64,000 nucleotides of DNA. Origin: an uncultured Cohaesibacter sp. (GTDB lineage Bacteria; Pseudomonadota; Alphaproteobacteria; Rhizobiales; Cohaesibacteraceae). Made by a program: the position numbers and the translations under genes. Positions within the stretch are counted from its first letter, which is position 1. Every line of letters begins with the position of its first letter. Below, piece after piece: positions 16,012 through 26,598 of the stretch. The stretch is from positions 310,001 to 374,000 of the forward strand of contig NZ_OY759862.1 in NCBI RefSeq assembly GCF_963662805.1, given 5' to 3'. Below the pieces are notes generated by a model. That model was given only the letters and a program-made list of their open reading frames with translations. It did no database searches and was not told where the DNA came from.

Positions 16012-17496
16012 CTAGGCGATCTTGCGGGATGCTTCGCGCACCTTCTGCGTTGAGGCTTCCATTTGAGAGGTCATGGTCGAAATGGTTTCGACATTGGCGG
16101 AGATGGTGCTGACACCGCTCGACGCCATCTGCATGTTGTCTGAGATGTCGCGCGTTACAGCAGACTGTTCCTCGACCGCGGCGGCGATGCTCTGCGAGAT
16201 CTGGTTCACGCTTTCGATGACCTGACGGATTTCGTTGATGGCTGCAACCGCTCCCGTGGTCGACGTCTGGACCGAGCTGACGCGGGCGCTGATATTCTCC
16301 GTTGCCTTGGTGGTCTGAGCCGCAAGATCCTTGACCTCGGCAGCGACCACGGCAAAGCCCTTGCCTGCCTCGCCTGCGCGCGCCGCCTCGATGGTGGCAT
16401 TGAGGGCCAGCAGGTTGGTCTGGGCAGCAATCGTCTCGATCAGTTCAATGACCTCGCCGATGCTTTGGGCGTCTTCAGCAAGACCATTCATGATGGTTTC
16501 CGACTGAATGGCTTCCTGCACCGCCTGATCGGACACACCGGTGGCATGTGACACCTGACGGCTGATTTCTTCAATCGATGCCACCAGCTCTTCAGCTGCC
16601 GCAGCAACGGTCTGTACGCTTGATGAGGCCTCGATTGCCGCACTGGCTGCGCTTGCTGCCTGTTCGTTGGTGTGCGACACGGCATTGGCCACATCATTCA
16701 GATCGGCGTCGATTTCCTTCTGCACTTCAGATCGGCGAATGCGCTCCTCAACCGCTGCCGTGATGTCGGAAGCGAACTTCACTACACGGATCGGCTTGCC
16801 CGTTTCATCGAGGATCGGGTTATAGGTCGCTTGAATCCAGAGATCACTGCCGTCCTTCTTCTGGCGCTTGAATTCGCCGGAGTGAAACTGACCTGACCGG
16901 AGGTGATCCCAGAAGGCCTTGTAGTCGGCGCTGGCCTTGGTTTCGGGATCAACGAACAGGCTGTGATTCTTGCCCGCGATCTCGTCAGGGGAATAGCCGA
17001 GTGCCTTGCAGAAATTGTCATTCGCCTCGAGGATCGTACCGTCCATTTCAAACTGGATCACGGCCTGCGAGCGGTTGATCGCTTCGATTTGCCCGTTAAC
17101 GGCCATGGACCGGAGTTTTTCAGCGGTGATGTCAGCAGCGATCTTGATCACGCGCAACGGTTTGCCTGCCTTGGTCGTGATGACGCTGTAGGATGCCTGA
17201 AGCCAGATCTCGGCCCCATCCTTGCGGATCCGCTTGAACTCGCCCGACTGGCTCTCGCCACGTCCAAGCGCTTCCCAGAAAGCAGCGTAATCAGTGGAAT
17301 TGCGTATTTCTGCTGGCACAAACAGGCTATGGTGTTTTCCCTTAATTTCACTCAGGTCATAGCCTGTGGCTGTGCAAAAATTCTGGTTTGCGCTCAGAAT
17401 TGTTCCCTTGAGATCAAATTCGATGATCGCCCAGGAGCGCCCAAGCGCTGCGAGGCGAGCCGTGTCATCATGTCCACTCAGTACAGATTTAAGCAT
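16012..17496 (-). CDS. Soluble chemoreceptor with two PAS domains
   Basis: Methyl-accepting chemotaxis protein without membrane segments, so it senses a cytoplasmic cue such as redox state or a small ligand. Two similar PAS-PAC units cover about residues 20-120 and 140-245 (each with GYDLSEIKGKHHSLFVPxE or GYSPDEIAGKNHSLFVDPE, then SGEFKR and the DGxxxWIQATYNPI-type strand). Their likeness suggests internal duplication. The signalling domain has the conserved hairpin tip AAQTNLLALNATIEAARAGEAGKGFAVVAAEVKDLA. The ATG at 17496 has GGAG five bases upstream; a GTG two codons earlier is less likely. Monocistronic with its own terminator. Confidence 0.93.
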   Translation of the reverse strand: MLKSVLSGHDDTARLAALGRSWAIIEFDLKGTILSANQNFCTATGYDLSEIKGKHHSLFVPAEIRNSTDYAAFWEALGRGESQSGEFKRIRKDGAEIWLQASYSVITTKAGKPLRVIKIAADITAEKLRSMAVNGQIEAINRSQAVIQFEMDGTILEANDNFCKALGYSPDEIAGKNHSLFVDPETKASADYKAFWDHLRSGQFHSGEFKRQKKDGSDLWIQATYNPILDETGKPIRVVKFASDITAAVEERIRRSEVQKEIDADLNDVANAVSHTNEQAASAASAAIEASSSVQTVAAAAEELVASIEEISRQVSHATGVSDQAVQEAIQSETIMNGLAEDAQSIGEVIELIETIAAQTNLLALNATIEAARAGEAGKGFAVVAAEVKDLAAQTTKATENISARVSSVQTSTTGAVAAINEIRQVIESVNQISQSIAAAVEEQSAVTRDISDNMQMASSGVSTISANVETISTMTSQMEASTQKVREASRKIA

Positions 17497-17988
17497 GATC
17501 ACTCCGTAATTATGCTGATTTGTCTGCAGAATGGACCCAAATAGTAAATGACTTTTTAAGTGGAAGATGAAAATTCGATTCTAATAATAGTCGGTAAGTA
17601 TTTTCTTTCTTGTTTAAGTGATAGTGTGATTACTGATTAACTTGTGATTAGTCATGATTGTGCACAGTGATGTTCAACTTTAGGAAGAGGAGTGTGAAGG
17701 CATGGCGGTTTTGGTTGTTGTTTTAGTTTCGGGCGAGAAAAGCAGTTAATTGCAACCAGAAGGAATGTCTTTGGCGATTAATTATTTGCAAAACATAAAA
17801 AGTATGACGCGAGCTGTTGGTGAGAATTGACGAGAGGCAGTCAAATCATGCTCATCCTGTGCTTGTGGGCGCCAAGAATGCGTTTTTCCCCACACAAGGC
17901 AAGTGAAAGTGCCCGCCTGACCAGCAAGGATCAGCAGAAGAGGAAGGGCGTGAACTCGACCGGATGGCTTTATGGTTTGGGCAGAGAC
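17497..17988. other. AT-rich intergenic region
   Basis: About 490 bases between the chemoreceptor start and the end of the hydrolase gene, both on the minus strand. It must contain the chemoreceptor promoter. Composition is AT-rich up to about 17,820. I see no supported gene, repeat or RNA. Confidence 0.5.
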
Positions 17989-18828
17989 TTACAGCTGTCG
18001 GTCGAACCAGTCACTCGCAAGTTGCGGCCAAAGCGCGTGAGTGCCTGCCTGATCGCGCAGGGCAAAGCCATGCGGTGCTGTCCCGAAGATATGAGCATCG
18101 ACGCTCACGCCATGACGGCTTGCCGTGGCCAGCAGATTGAGGGCGTGCTGCACCGGAACTGTGCGGTCCTGCAGCGCGTAGGCCAGAAATAGCGGGCAAT
18201 GGGGCAGACCATGGCCATGTCCCTCAAGACCGATTGCCCAGTCATCATAGAAATCCTGCTTGCGCACTGGCTCATAGTCGGGCTTGCCTTCGGGATATTT
18301 GTGCATGCGATGGTTTGCATTGAGCGGCGCATACGCCATCAGCGCTCCCCGCACATCAAGGGCGCTGCCCTGACAGGCCATGACGCCCGCCAGATGTCCC
18401 CCTGACGACAGGCCGACATGAAATAGGGGCAGGCCACCCGTTGTGGCTTCAAGGAACTTCAGCGCGCTCTTGCCGTCAGCAAGGGCGATGTCTTTCTGAA
18501 AAACGCCGCCGGTGCCGCTCGGTGCGCCGGGAAGGCGGTGGACGAGGATATGGGCATCGATCCCCAAACCGTTGAGCCAGAGTGCGACCTCGACACCTTC
18601 CTTGTCATACATCAGTTTGGTGTAGCCACCACCGGCATAGACCAAGGCCTGCGCCTTGGGAGCTCTGACCTTGAAACTGTGCAGCTCGGCACGCTCAACT
18701 GTGTCGTAACGACGATCCGGCCAGTCTCCGACATAGTAATTGTTGGCTGCCCCTTCGCTGGCTGCGAGGCATTGAATCACGGGAAGGGGAGCCGCAAACG
18801 GAAGGGAAAAGGGCAGGACTGCATCCAT
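17989..18828 (-). CDS. Alpha/beta hydrolase (esterase/lipase-like)
   Basis: Cytoplasmic hydrolase of unknown substrate in the small esterase group related to acetyl-xylan and kynurenine-formamidase-like enzymes. The oxyanion region is YAGGGYTKLMYDKEG, the nucleophile elbow is GLSSGGH (Ser near residue 150), the acid is likely Asp in ALQDRTVPV, and the His is in FGTAPHGFAL. The length of 279 residues is normal and there is no signal peptide. It stands alone. Confidence 0.82.
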   Translation of the reverse strand: MDAVLPFSLPFAAPLPVIQCLAASEGAANNYYVGDWPDRRYDTVERAELHSFKVRAPKAQALVYAGGGYTKLMYDKEGVEVALWLNGLGIDAHILVHRLPGAPSGTGGVFQKDIALADGKSALKFLEATTGGLPLFHVGLSSGGHLAGVMACQGSALDVRGALMAYAPLNANHRMHKYPEGKPDYEPVRKQDFYDDWAIGLEGHGHGLPHCPLFLAYALQDRTVPVQHALNLLATASRHGVSVDAHIFGTAPHGFALRDQAGTHALWPQLASDWFDRQL

Positions 18829-19013
18829 GGGAAAACTCGCAAACTGATCGAAAGGGTCTCGTCGTCACAGCAACAGTGAAAGCGAGAGGGCCGAATGTCA
18901 ATTGTGCGTAGCCTAGCAGCGAAACCACAAGACTGTCTAAAATCGCCGGGAGCAGAGGTGGCTTATCCACCAGCCATGACAGGATGGCGGCATTTCAATC
19001 AAACAGGGTAAAT

Positions 19014-19039
19014 GAAAAACGGAGCGTCTGGAACGCCCC
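19014..19039 (-). terminator. Rho-independent terminator of the EAL gene
   Basis: Stem GGAGCGT/ACGCCCC (19021-19039; one G-U pair in the RNA) followed on the minus strand by GTTTTTCATTT. It lies 27 bases after the EAL gene stop. Confidence 0.7.
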
Positions 19040-19066
19040 GCCTCTGAATACTGCGATGGGTAAGAC

Positions 19067-20710
19067 TTATTGGAACGCGGCCTTGATGTCGGCATGCATC
19101 TGGGTGATCTGGGCGTTCGATTGCAGCCGTTCGTGATGGAATTTGCTGAGGAAGGATTTGAGGCGGCCCACCGGCATGGGAGGGCTGATCAGATAGCCCT
19201 GAATGACATTGACCTTATTGGTTGCCCTCAGCTCCATCATGCGGGAGCGGTCTTCCACGCCTTCGACGACGAGTCTCAACCCTGTTTTGTTGATCATCTC
19301 GATGGCGCTGAACATCATGGTCTTTGAGAGGCAGCCATCCGGCGCCATGGCAAAGGACCGATCCAGCTTGACGCCATCGGCCCCAAGGGCGCTCAGATAG
19401 TGGATGCTGGAGTAGCCAACGCCAAAGTCATCGATATAGGTTTCAATCCCGCTTGCTCTGAGCAGGGAAATAGCCTCTTTCGTCTCTTCGACAGGCAAGT
19501 TGCTCGTTTCCACGATCTCGACAACCGGTTTCAGGTTCGTCTGCGAGTCCAGCAGGGGAATGAGGGTCTTGACCAGCCAGATCGCATCGAAATCCTGAGG
19601 GAAGATGTTGATATTGACACGAGGAACCTCGACCGCAAATTCGATGTCGCTCAGATCTGCGATGGCATGGGCCACAACATGCTCGGTCAGCTCACGGGTC
19701 AGCTTCTTTTCCTCCACGATGGGCAGGAACTTGTCGGGGAAGACGATGGAGCCATCCAGATCGCGCCAGCGCACCAGCACTTCCACGCCACAGATTTCGT
19801 CCTCGTCGAGGGAGAACAGCGGCTGGTAGAAACACTCGATCGTGTCGTAGGACATGGTGCGTACGAACCGCGCTTCGAATGACCACAGTCTGAGCAGGCG
19901 AGCGGTGAGAAGTCTGGAAAGGACCATCGCGCAGGCAAACAGGAAAGCGAGCGTCGCAAGGATCGTTCCCTTGAACGCCAGAGCAACCTCCAGCAACGGC
20001 GCAACAGTGTAGACACAGACAAGGCCATTGGAGTTGCAGTTGTAGATCCAGAAGCGATACTTCTGTGTGTCAAAGCCGGCGTCTTCGCTAAATTCAAAAT
20101 TGACACCCTGACTGAGGCGAAAGACCCCGCTGCGGTGTCTCCACTCGCCATTCCGGACAGGGGACAGCACTTCGCGCATATGCCAGGGAGCAATGCTTTC
20201 CGCGAGCCTGATTTCAGGCAGCACGAGGGTGAAAGGGGCTTTCCGGAAGAAGGTCCCGGCCATGCCTCCATGCCCCAGCATCTGAAGGTCGCGATCAAGC
20301 CAGAGCTGATAGCCATCATTTGGATCATCGATGTCTGGTTGGCCGAGATTAAAACCGTCTGCCAAAATGCCTGATGTCACCGAGCAGGCAATCGTGTCAT
20401 CGTTATAAATGATCTCATGAATGCCGTCTGGCAAATAGGCGATCCTCTCCAGCCAAACCATAAAGGCACTCGAGCAGGGTTCAATTGTATCAGGATTCCG
20501 AAGACGGGAAAGCGTTTGGGCGATATTTGCACCCATACCGTCAAGGGCAGCAAAATCAAGGCTCATTTGCCGATCAATGCCCTTGTAGACTTGCAACGAG
20601 CCAAACACTCCGGCGCAGACAAGTAGAGCCGAAAGGACAATTCCGAACATTCCCACAGACAAGGTCTTGGGGTATTTTGTGATGATAGAAAGCCTTTGAT
20701 ACAAACCCAT
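19067..20710 (-). CDS. Membrane CSS-motif EAL-domain cyclic-di-GMP phosphodiesterase
   Basis: Predicted to hydrolyse cyclic di-GMP in response to the periplasmic redox state. A first membrane helix lies at residues about 20-40, a periplasmic CSS-type sensor domain (with PCSSAF and other cysteines that can form a disulfide) up to about 240, a second helix near 245-265, then the EAL domain. The domain's signature is GVEVLVRW (EVL variant of EAL), with later residues NINIFPQDF, EIVETSN, IDDFGVGYSSIHYLSALGADGVKLD and VVEGVEDRSR, so the metal-binding residues look intact. A GGAGG site precedes the ATG. Redox control is family knowledge; specificity is not shown. Confidence 0.9.
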   Translation of the reverse strand: MGLYQRLSIITKYPKTLSVGMFGIVLSALLVCAGVFGSLQVYKGIDRQMSLDFAALDGMGANIAQTLSRLRNPDTIEPCSSAFMVWLERIAYLPDGIHEIIYNDDTIACSVTSGILADGFNLGQPDIDDPNDGYQLWLDRDLQMLGHGGMAGTFFRKAPFTLVLPEIRLAESIAPWHMREVLSPVRNGEWRHRSGVFRLSQGVNFEFSEDAGFDTQKYRFWIYNCNSNGLVCVYTVAPLLEVALAFKGTILATLAFLFACAMVLSRLLTARLLRLWSFEARFVRTMSYDTIECFYQPLFSLDEDEICGVEVLVRWRDLDGSIVFPDKFLPIVEEKKLTRELTEHVVAHAIADLSDIEFAVEVPRVNINIFPQDFDAIWLVKTLIPLLDSQTNLKPVVEIVETSNLPVEETKEAISLLRASGIETYIDDFGVGYSSIHYLSALGADGVKLDRSFAMAPDGCLSKTMMFSAIEMINKTGLRLVVEGVEDRSRMMELRATNKVNVIQGYLISPPMPVGRLKSFLSKFHHERLQSNAQITQMHADIKAAFQ

Positions 20711-21028
20711 GACGCCTCCATTCCGCAGGACTCTATGAGTTCAATTTCTTATTTTTAGTTAATTCGCACTAATTAGTGGCCAAAAAGGTAAGTTTATATA
20801 AGGGGTTATGACTACTCATAGGTTGAATCGGAATTTTGCTTCTTTTGCTAAATGCGAGAAGATTCAACAAGTAAGAGAAATTGGACGGTGGTCCAGAAGA
20901 GAACCCGATTTCGAGCGTCCAAACAATTTTTGATGCATTGTTTTCTGGGTACAATGTCAACGTTTTAGGCTTCAGAAGCCCAGATCTATATCGATTTTCA
21001 GATGCCTGCCGACAAGAATTGCCCGTAA
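20711..21028. other. Intergenic region between the EAL gene and the groEL-tail repeats
   Basis: About 320 AT-rich bases with the EAL gene promoter. A minus-strand frame (20769-21254) crosses it, but its first half is made of the repeats and its second half has no protein features, so I do not call it. Confidence 0.5.
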
Positions 21029-21313
21029 GGGACTGCCCTAATCTCAGCTTGGATTGCTGAACGGCAATGACTTCCATCATGCCGCCCGTCGCGCGCGAGC
21101 GCGTCAAAGTAAGAAAGCATGGGCGCAACAAAAAGGGCAGCCCCCGAGGGACTGCCCTAAATTCAGCTTGGGTTGCTGAACGGTGATGACTTACATCATG
21201 CCGCCCCTCCCTCGCGCGCGAGCGCGTCAAAGCAAGAAAGCATGGGCGCAACAAAAAGGGCAGCCCCTGAGGGACTGCCCTAATCTCAGCTTGGATTGCT
21301 GAACGGCAATGAC

Positions 21314-21327
<14 letters not shown>
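21029..21327 (-). repeat. Tandem copies of the groEL 3' end and terminator
   Basis: Three related units spaced 119 and 123 bases apart, each beginning at a GGGACTGCCC arm (21029, 21148, 21271) and running into the last groEL codons (Gly-Gly-Met-Met). The unit next to groEL (from 21271) is the real end. The two distal copies keep the Met-Met codons, the spacer and the GC-rich GCGCGCGAGCGCG segment. Only the middle copy keeps a full terminator (21135-21157); the outermost has one arm left. The copies differ by point changes, so the duplication is not brand new. Confidence 0.9.
21253..21280 (-). terminator. groESL operon terminator
   Basis: Stem GGGCAGTCCC/GGGGCTGCCC with loop TCA (21258-21280), followed on the minus strand by TTTTTGTTG. 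A second, equally strong copy lies at 21130-21157. Confidence 0.85.
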
Positions 21328-22963
<1,636 letters not shown>

Positions 22964-23027
22964 GGTAGCTCTTCCTGAAATCTAGAACTTGTATATGAGA
23001 GGCGGTACGACGGGTCTGTTCTGGCGA

Positions 23028-23315
23028 TTAGCCCAGAATGCCCATGATGTCGGACTCTTTCATGATCAGCAGATCCTGGCCGTCGATTTTGACTTCGGTG
23101 CCAGACCATTTGCCGAACAGAACGCGGTCACCTGCTTTAACTTCCAGCGCGACCAGGTTGCCAGCGTCGTCACGAACACCGTTGCCAACAGCAACGATTT
23201 CGCCTTCGCTCGGCTTTTCTTTGGCGGTATCAGGAATGATGATGCCACCAGCGGTTTTCTCTTCGGATTCAACGCGACGAACAACGACGCGGTCATGCAG
23301 AGGACGGAATTTCAT
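23028..23315 (-). CDS. groES: Co-chaperonin GroES (10 kDa)
   Basis: Caps the GroEL ring. The 95-residue protein starts MKFRPLHDRVVVRRVESEEKTAGGIIIPDTAKEKPSEGEIVAVG, includes the mobile loop, and ends LIMKESDIMGIL. The frame is open to 23363, but the extra N-terminal residues are not GroES-like, so I start at the Met of the conserved first strand. It is the first gene of groESL. Confidence 0.98.
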   Translation of the reverse strand: MKFRPLHDRVVVRRVESEEKTAGGIIIPDTAKEKPSEGEIVAVGNGVRDDAGNLVALEVKAGDRVLFGKWSGTEVKIDGQDLLIMKESDIMGILG

Positions 23316-23429
23316 CTCTGAAACGTTCCCTTGTCTGTTATGCAGCCGTCGGACCCTCGACAAGGGCGTCTAATGCCCCTATCTTCAACAGCGGCATCCG
23401 AGCGGTCTGCTCCTCGATTAACAAGCCTG

Positions 23430-23456
23430 TTAGCACTCTCTTGTCGTGAGTGCTAA
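23430..23456. promoter_or_regulatory. CIRCE operator (HrcA binding site)
   Basis: Exact TTAGCACTC, nine-base spacer, GAGTGCTAA. It lies about 115 bases upstream of groES and just downstream of the promoter -10 box, the usual position for HrcA repression of groESL. hrcA itself is not in the window. Confidence 0.97.
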
Positions 23457-23467
23457 CGACGGGCTAC

Positions 23468-23496
23468 CATTTAGTCAGAGCAAGGTTGCAAGTCAA
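23468..23496 (-). promoter_or_regulatory. groESL promoter
   Basis: Minus-strand TTGACT (23496-23491), 17-bp spacer, TAAATG (23473-23468). The transcript would start at the edge of the CIRCE repeat. Confidence 0.7.
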
Positions 23497-23967
23497 GGAA
23501 GCGAGCGAAAAAAGCTGCAAATTTTTTTCCCGATGCGACTTTCTGACGAGCGGAGCGAGCGGTCTTACCCATTCGAAACAAGCAATAAAGACGCTGGTCC
23601 GATGAACTGATGGGTTTTCCTGCCCTGCAGGATCATTGTCTTTTCCATTCAAAAGCCAGTCTTTGCGCCGGTTGATTTGGCATCTTTGTCACGTGATGCT
23701 CAAGCAATCATATCGGTTTGGCTATAGCTTGGTGGTTTGTATTCAAAAATCAAATACTTTGAGTATTTCAATATATATTCTTATATTTGCGAATTTTGTA
23801 GTTTATCGTCTAAATTGAAATTGTATTTTTGCCGAAAAATACTCAGGATATTCAAATTTTGTTAAGTTGAAGCCGCGAGAATATCGATGAAATCTATGTT
23901 TTAACACTTATTCCTCTTCGTCAAGACCAAGCCATAGAGTATCCCCCCGTAACCAGTCGGCCCTGTC
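23497..23967. other. AT-rich intergenic region between groESL and the chemoreceptor
   Basis: About 470 bases between divergent transcription units; the second half is strongly AT-rich. No gene or repeat is supported. The chemoreceptor promoter must lie here. Confidence 0.5.
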
Positions 23968-25980
23968 ATGACCTCTCATCTTCTTTCTTCCCTGACCATC
24001 CGTCAACGGATCGGCGCGCTCGTGCTTCTCGTGATCATGGGATTTGGCGCCATGCTCGTCCTCAATCATCAGGAGACGTCCGCCCTGCAGACCGCGCAGG
24101 CGCAGGAGCGTCAATCGCAGACCATAGCGCGGCTGTTTCAAGACCTTCAGGCAACGAGCCTCAAGGCAGCAAAATTGTCGCAGGAGTTTCTGCTGGAGCG
24201 CGATCTGGAAAAAGCCAACGCGACGGTCACCCTGTTTGATGAAACTCTCAACCAGCCGGTCGATGAAAGCACGCTCGGTGCTTACAGTCAGGCCTTCAAT
24301 GAGAGCCTGTCTCATATGCGAACGGTGTCCGAGGCGTTTTCGGCCATTTTGGCGAAGCGCATCGAAGTTGGCCTCGGCGAGGAAGATGGACAACGCGGCA
24401 AACTCAACGCAGCTGTTGTTCGGGCGGGTGAGAAGCTCGATCAGTTTACCAAAAAGGACAAGCTCGAAGATAAGGCAGGCAATGTCTGGGCCGAAATGCT
24501 GCGTATGCGCAATTTCGAGAAAGACTATATGCTCTTTGGCGATCCGGACATCATCTCAAAGTTCGATGCCTCTTACGACAAGTTGATCGCGTCCATGAAA
24601 CCAGCCGGTTTCAAGATTATCGGCCGCATGGAAATGAAGGGTTTCCTCAAAGTCTACAAACAGGATTTTGCCAACTGGGCAACCGGCAAAGAGGAACTCG
24701 ATCAGCAGGTCGCTGCTTATCAGGGCGAAATCAACGCCCTCGTTGAGGAAATGGATCAGCGCGCAAAGGCCGCGTTGCAAGACGGTGAAGCCCTGATGCA
24801 ACAGGGGTTGGCCGATGAGCGCAGTGCCAAGATCACCTTCTACGCCATGACGGGCGCCATCGCCTTGCTGAGTGTCCTGTTTGCGCTCTTGATCGCCTGG
24901 ACGATCACCAGTCCGCTCTCCCTGCTGGCTGATGTCATGGATCGGCTGCGCGTCAGCGATCTTTCGGTCGAGATTCCGAAACTCAAAAGCCGTGACGAAC
25001 TCGGTCGCCTCTCTGACGCCGCCCAGAACTTCCTCGACTCTCTCTCCCAAAGCGCCTCGCTGAAGGACAATGCACGCCTCGATCACGAGAAGGAGGTCAA
25101 GCGACAGAGCGACCTTGAACAGATGCTGAAGCGCTTCCGCGGGGAAGTGGAACAGGTCGTGGAACGCGTCAACGCAGAAACCAGGGAAGTGATTGCCCGG
25201 GCCGAAGCCCTGAACGTGATAGCCAATGATGCTCAGGAATCAGCAGCTTTTGCGCGCGAGTCCACGGACATCAGCCTCACACATTCCGAAGCAGTCAACC
25301 AGAAAGCCGATGATCTGCAATCCGCCACGTCTGAGATCACCCTTCAGACCCAGAAGGCGGGTGATGTGGTGCGTGAGGCAAATGAGGTGGCCCAGTCCGC
25401 CAACAGCACGATGGGGCAGCTCAATCAGTCCACCCAGCAAATCGGCGCCATCATCGACATGATCGGCAAGATCGCCGCCCAGACCAACCTCCTCGCCCTG
25501 AACGCGACCATCGAGGCCGCCCGTGCCGGTGAGGCAGGCCGCGGATTCGCTGTCGTCGCTCAGGAAGTCAAGGACCTCTCGTCCCAGACAGCGAAGGCGA
25601 CTGAGACCATTTCGAGCCAGATTGCCGACGTGCAGCAAGCTTCAAGCTCGACTGGTGCGTTCCTCAATTCGATTACTGGCCTGATCGAGGGGATCAACGA
25701 GGTGACGTCTTCGATTGCCACGTCGGTTGACGTGCAGAAACAAGCAAGTGCTCATATGGCCTTGGACATCAGGGAAACACTGGCAGGCTGTTCGGGCGCA
25801 TCGGACCGGGTCACCCTTGTGTCCGATGCCGTGGCTCGGTCAAAGGCCGAGGCAGAGGCCTTCAATGGCGTGGCCGAGAAACTGAAAGTCGTCATCAACG
25901 ACATGGAAAATTCGGTGCGTGCGTTTCTTGATGGCATTGAGGACGATTTGGAAGCCCGCAAGAGGGAAGTCCGCGCCTAA
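23968..25980 (+). CDS. Transmembrane methyl-accepting chemotaxis protein with HAMP domain
   Basis: Inner-membrane chemoreceptor. One membrane helix at residues about 15-33 (IGALVLLVIMGFGAMLVL), a helical periplasmic domain to about 285 with the look of a four-helix or helical-bimodular sensor, a second helix at about 288-310, then HAMP (SPLSLLADVMDRLRVSDLSVEIPKLKSRDELGRLSDA) and the signalling domain with AAQTNLLALNATIEAARAGEAGRGFAVVAQEVKDLSSQTAKAT. The length of 670 residues is usual. No strong ribosome-binding site precedes the ATG. The ligand is unknown. Confidence 0.93.
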   Translation: MTSHLLSSLTIRQRIGALVLLVIMGFGAMLVLNHQETSALQTAQAQERQSQTIARLFQDLQATSLKAAKLSQEFLLERDLEKANATVTLFDETLNQPVDESTLGAYSQAFNESLSHMRTVSEAFSAILAKRIEVGLGEEDGQRGKLNAAVVRAGEKLDQFTKKDKLEDKAGNVWAEMLRMRNFEKDYMLFGDPDIISKFDASYDKLIASMKPAGFKIIGRMEMKGFLKVYKQDFANWATGKEELDQQVAAYQGEINALVEEMDQRAKAALQDGEALMQQGLADERSAKITFYAMTGAIALLSVLFALLIAWTITSPLSLLADVMDRLRVSDLSVEIPKLKSRDELGRLSDAAQNFLDSLSQSASLKDNARLDHEKEVKRQSDLEQMLKRFRGEVEQVVERVNAETREVIARAEALNVIANDAQESAAFARESTDISLTHSEAVNQKADDLQSATSEITLQTQKAGDVVREANEVAQSANSTMGQLNQSTQQIGAIIDMIGKIAAQTNLLALNATIEAARAGEAGRGFAVVAQEVKDLSSQTAKATETISSQIADVQQASSSTGAFLNSITGLIEGINEVTSSIATSVDVQKQASAHMALDIRETLAGCSGASDRVTLVSDAVARSKAEAEAFNGVAEKLKVVINDMENSVRAFLDGIEDDLEARKREVRA

Positions 25981-26007
25981 TCGGGATTCGCACTCCTTAT
26001 GGAAACG

Positions 26008-26592
26008 TCAGTCGCGTTTCAGATGCAATTGCACGAGATGGGAAAGCACGGCGCTGACGCGTTCGTCCACCGAGCCGCTGACACAGATGTAATCACACTC
26101 CAGCGCTTCAAGCTCTGCCTTGAACAGGCGGTGGAACCTGTCGCGGTCATCGGGCGCATCGCGCTGACCGTCGGCGACCCACGGGCAATCCGTATCGCAC
26201 AGGATATAGAGCCGCGGTGAATAAGGGGGCGATTTGAGGCGCTTCTTGTGCCGTTCCGACCATTGCTCCCACAGAGCCCAGAGCGGCGTGTTCAGTTCGT
26301 CCTCATAATAATGCGCGGAATATACAAGTGAGGAGACAAGGTCAGTGTCGCAGACCAGCAGCTTGTTTTCGGCCTGTGCACGGTCGGCTGCCCGTTCCTC
26401 ATTCACCCATTGCCCCTGAGCGATGGGAATGGCGTCCTCAAGGGTCAGCTCGCCGCGCACTTCAAAATAGTCTCTGAGATATTCCGTCGCCAACACGCCA
26501 TCCAGATGCTCCGCCAGTGCCTTTGCCAGAACCGATTTCCCTGAGCTTTCAGGGCCGGTGAGAACAAGGCGAGGCAGAGAATTGAAGGTCAT
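26008..26592 (-). CDS. NadR/AAA-type P-loop ATPase (nucleoside-kinase-like)
   Basis: A 194-residue P-loop protein of the AAA_28/NadR C-terminal type. The Walker A motif is TGPESSGKSVLAKALA at residues 13-28, followed by TEYLRDYFEVRG, the Walker-B-like LLVCDTDLVSSLVYSAHYY, and a lid segment PRLYILCDTDCPWVADGQRDAPDDRD that is typical of nicotinamide-riboside-kinase-like proteins. It starts 6 bases after the SulP stop with a GGAGCG site inside the SulP end, so the two are cotranscribed. The substrate is not established. Confidence 0.8.
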   Translation of the reverse strand: MTFNSLPRLVLTGPESSGKSVLAKALAEHLDGVLATEYLRDYFEVRGELTLEDAIPIAQGQWVNEERAADRAQAENKLLVCDTDLVSSLVYSAHYYEDELNTPLWALWEQWSERHKKRLKSPPYSPRLYILCDTDCPWVADGQRDAPDDRDRFHRLFKAELEALECDYICVSGSVDERVSAVLSHLVQLHLKRD

Positions 26593-26598
26593 TTGAAT

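Noticed and set aside
20769..21254. 161-codon minus-strand frame across the groEL-tail repeats
   Set aside because: Its first half is made of the repeat units and the second half has no protein features.
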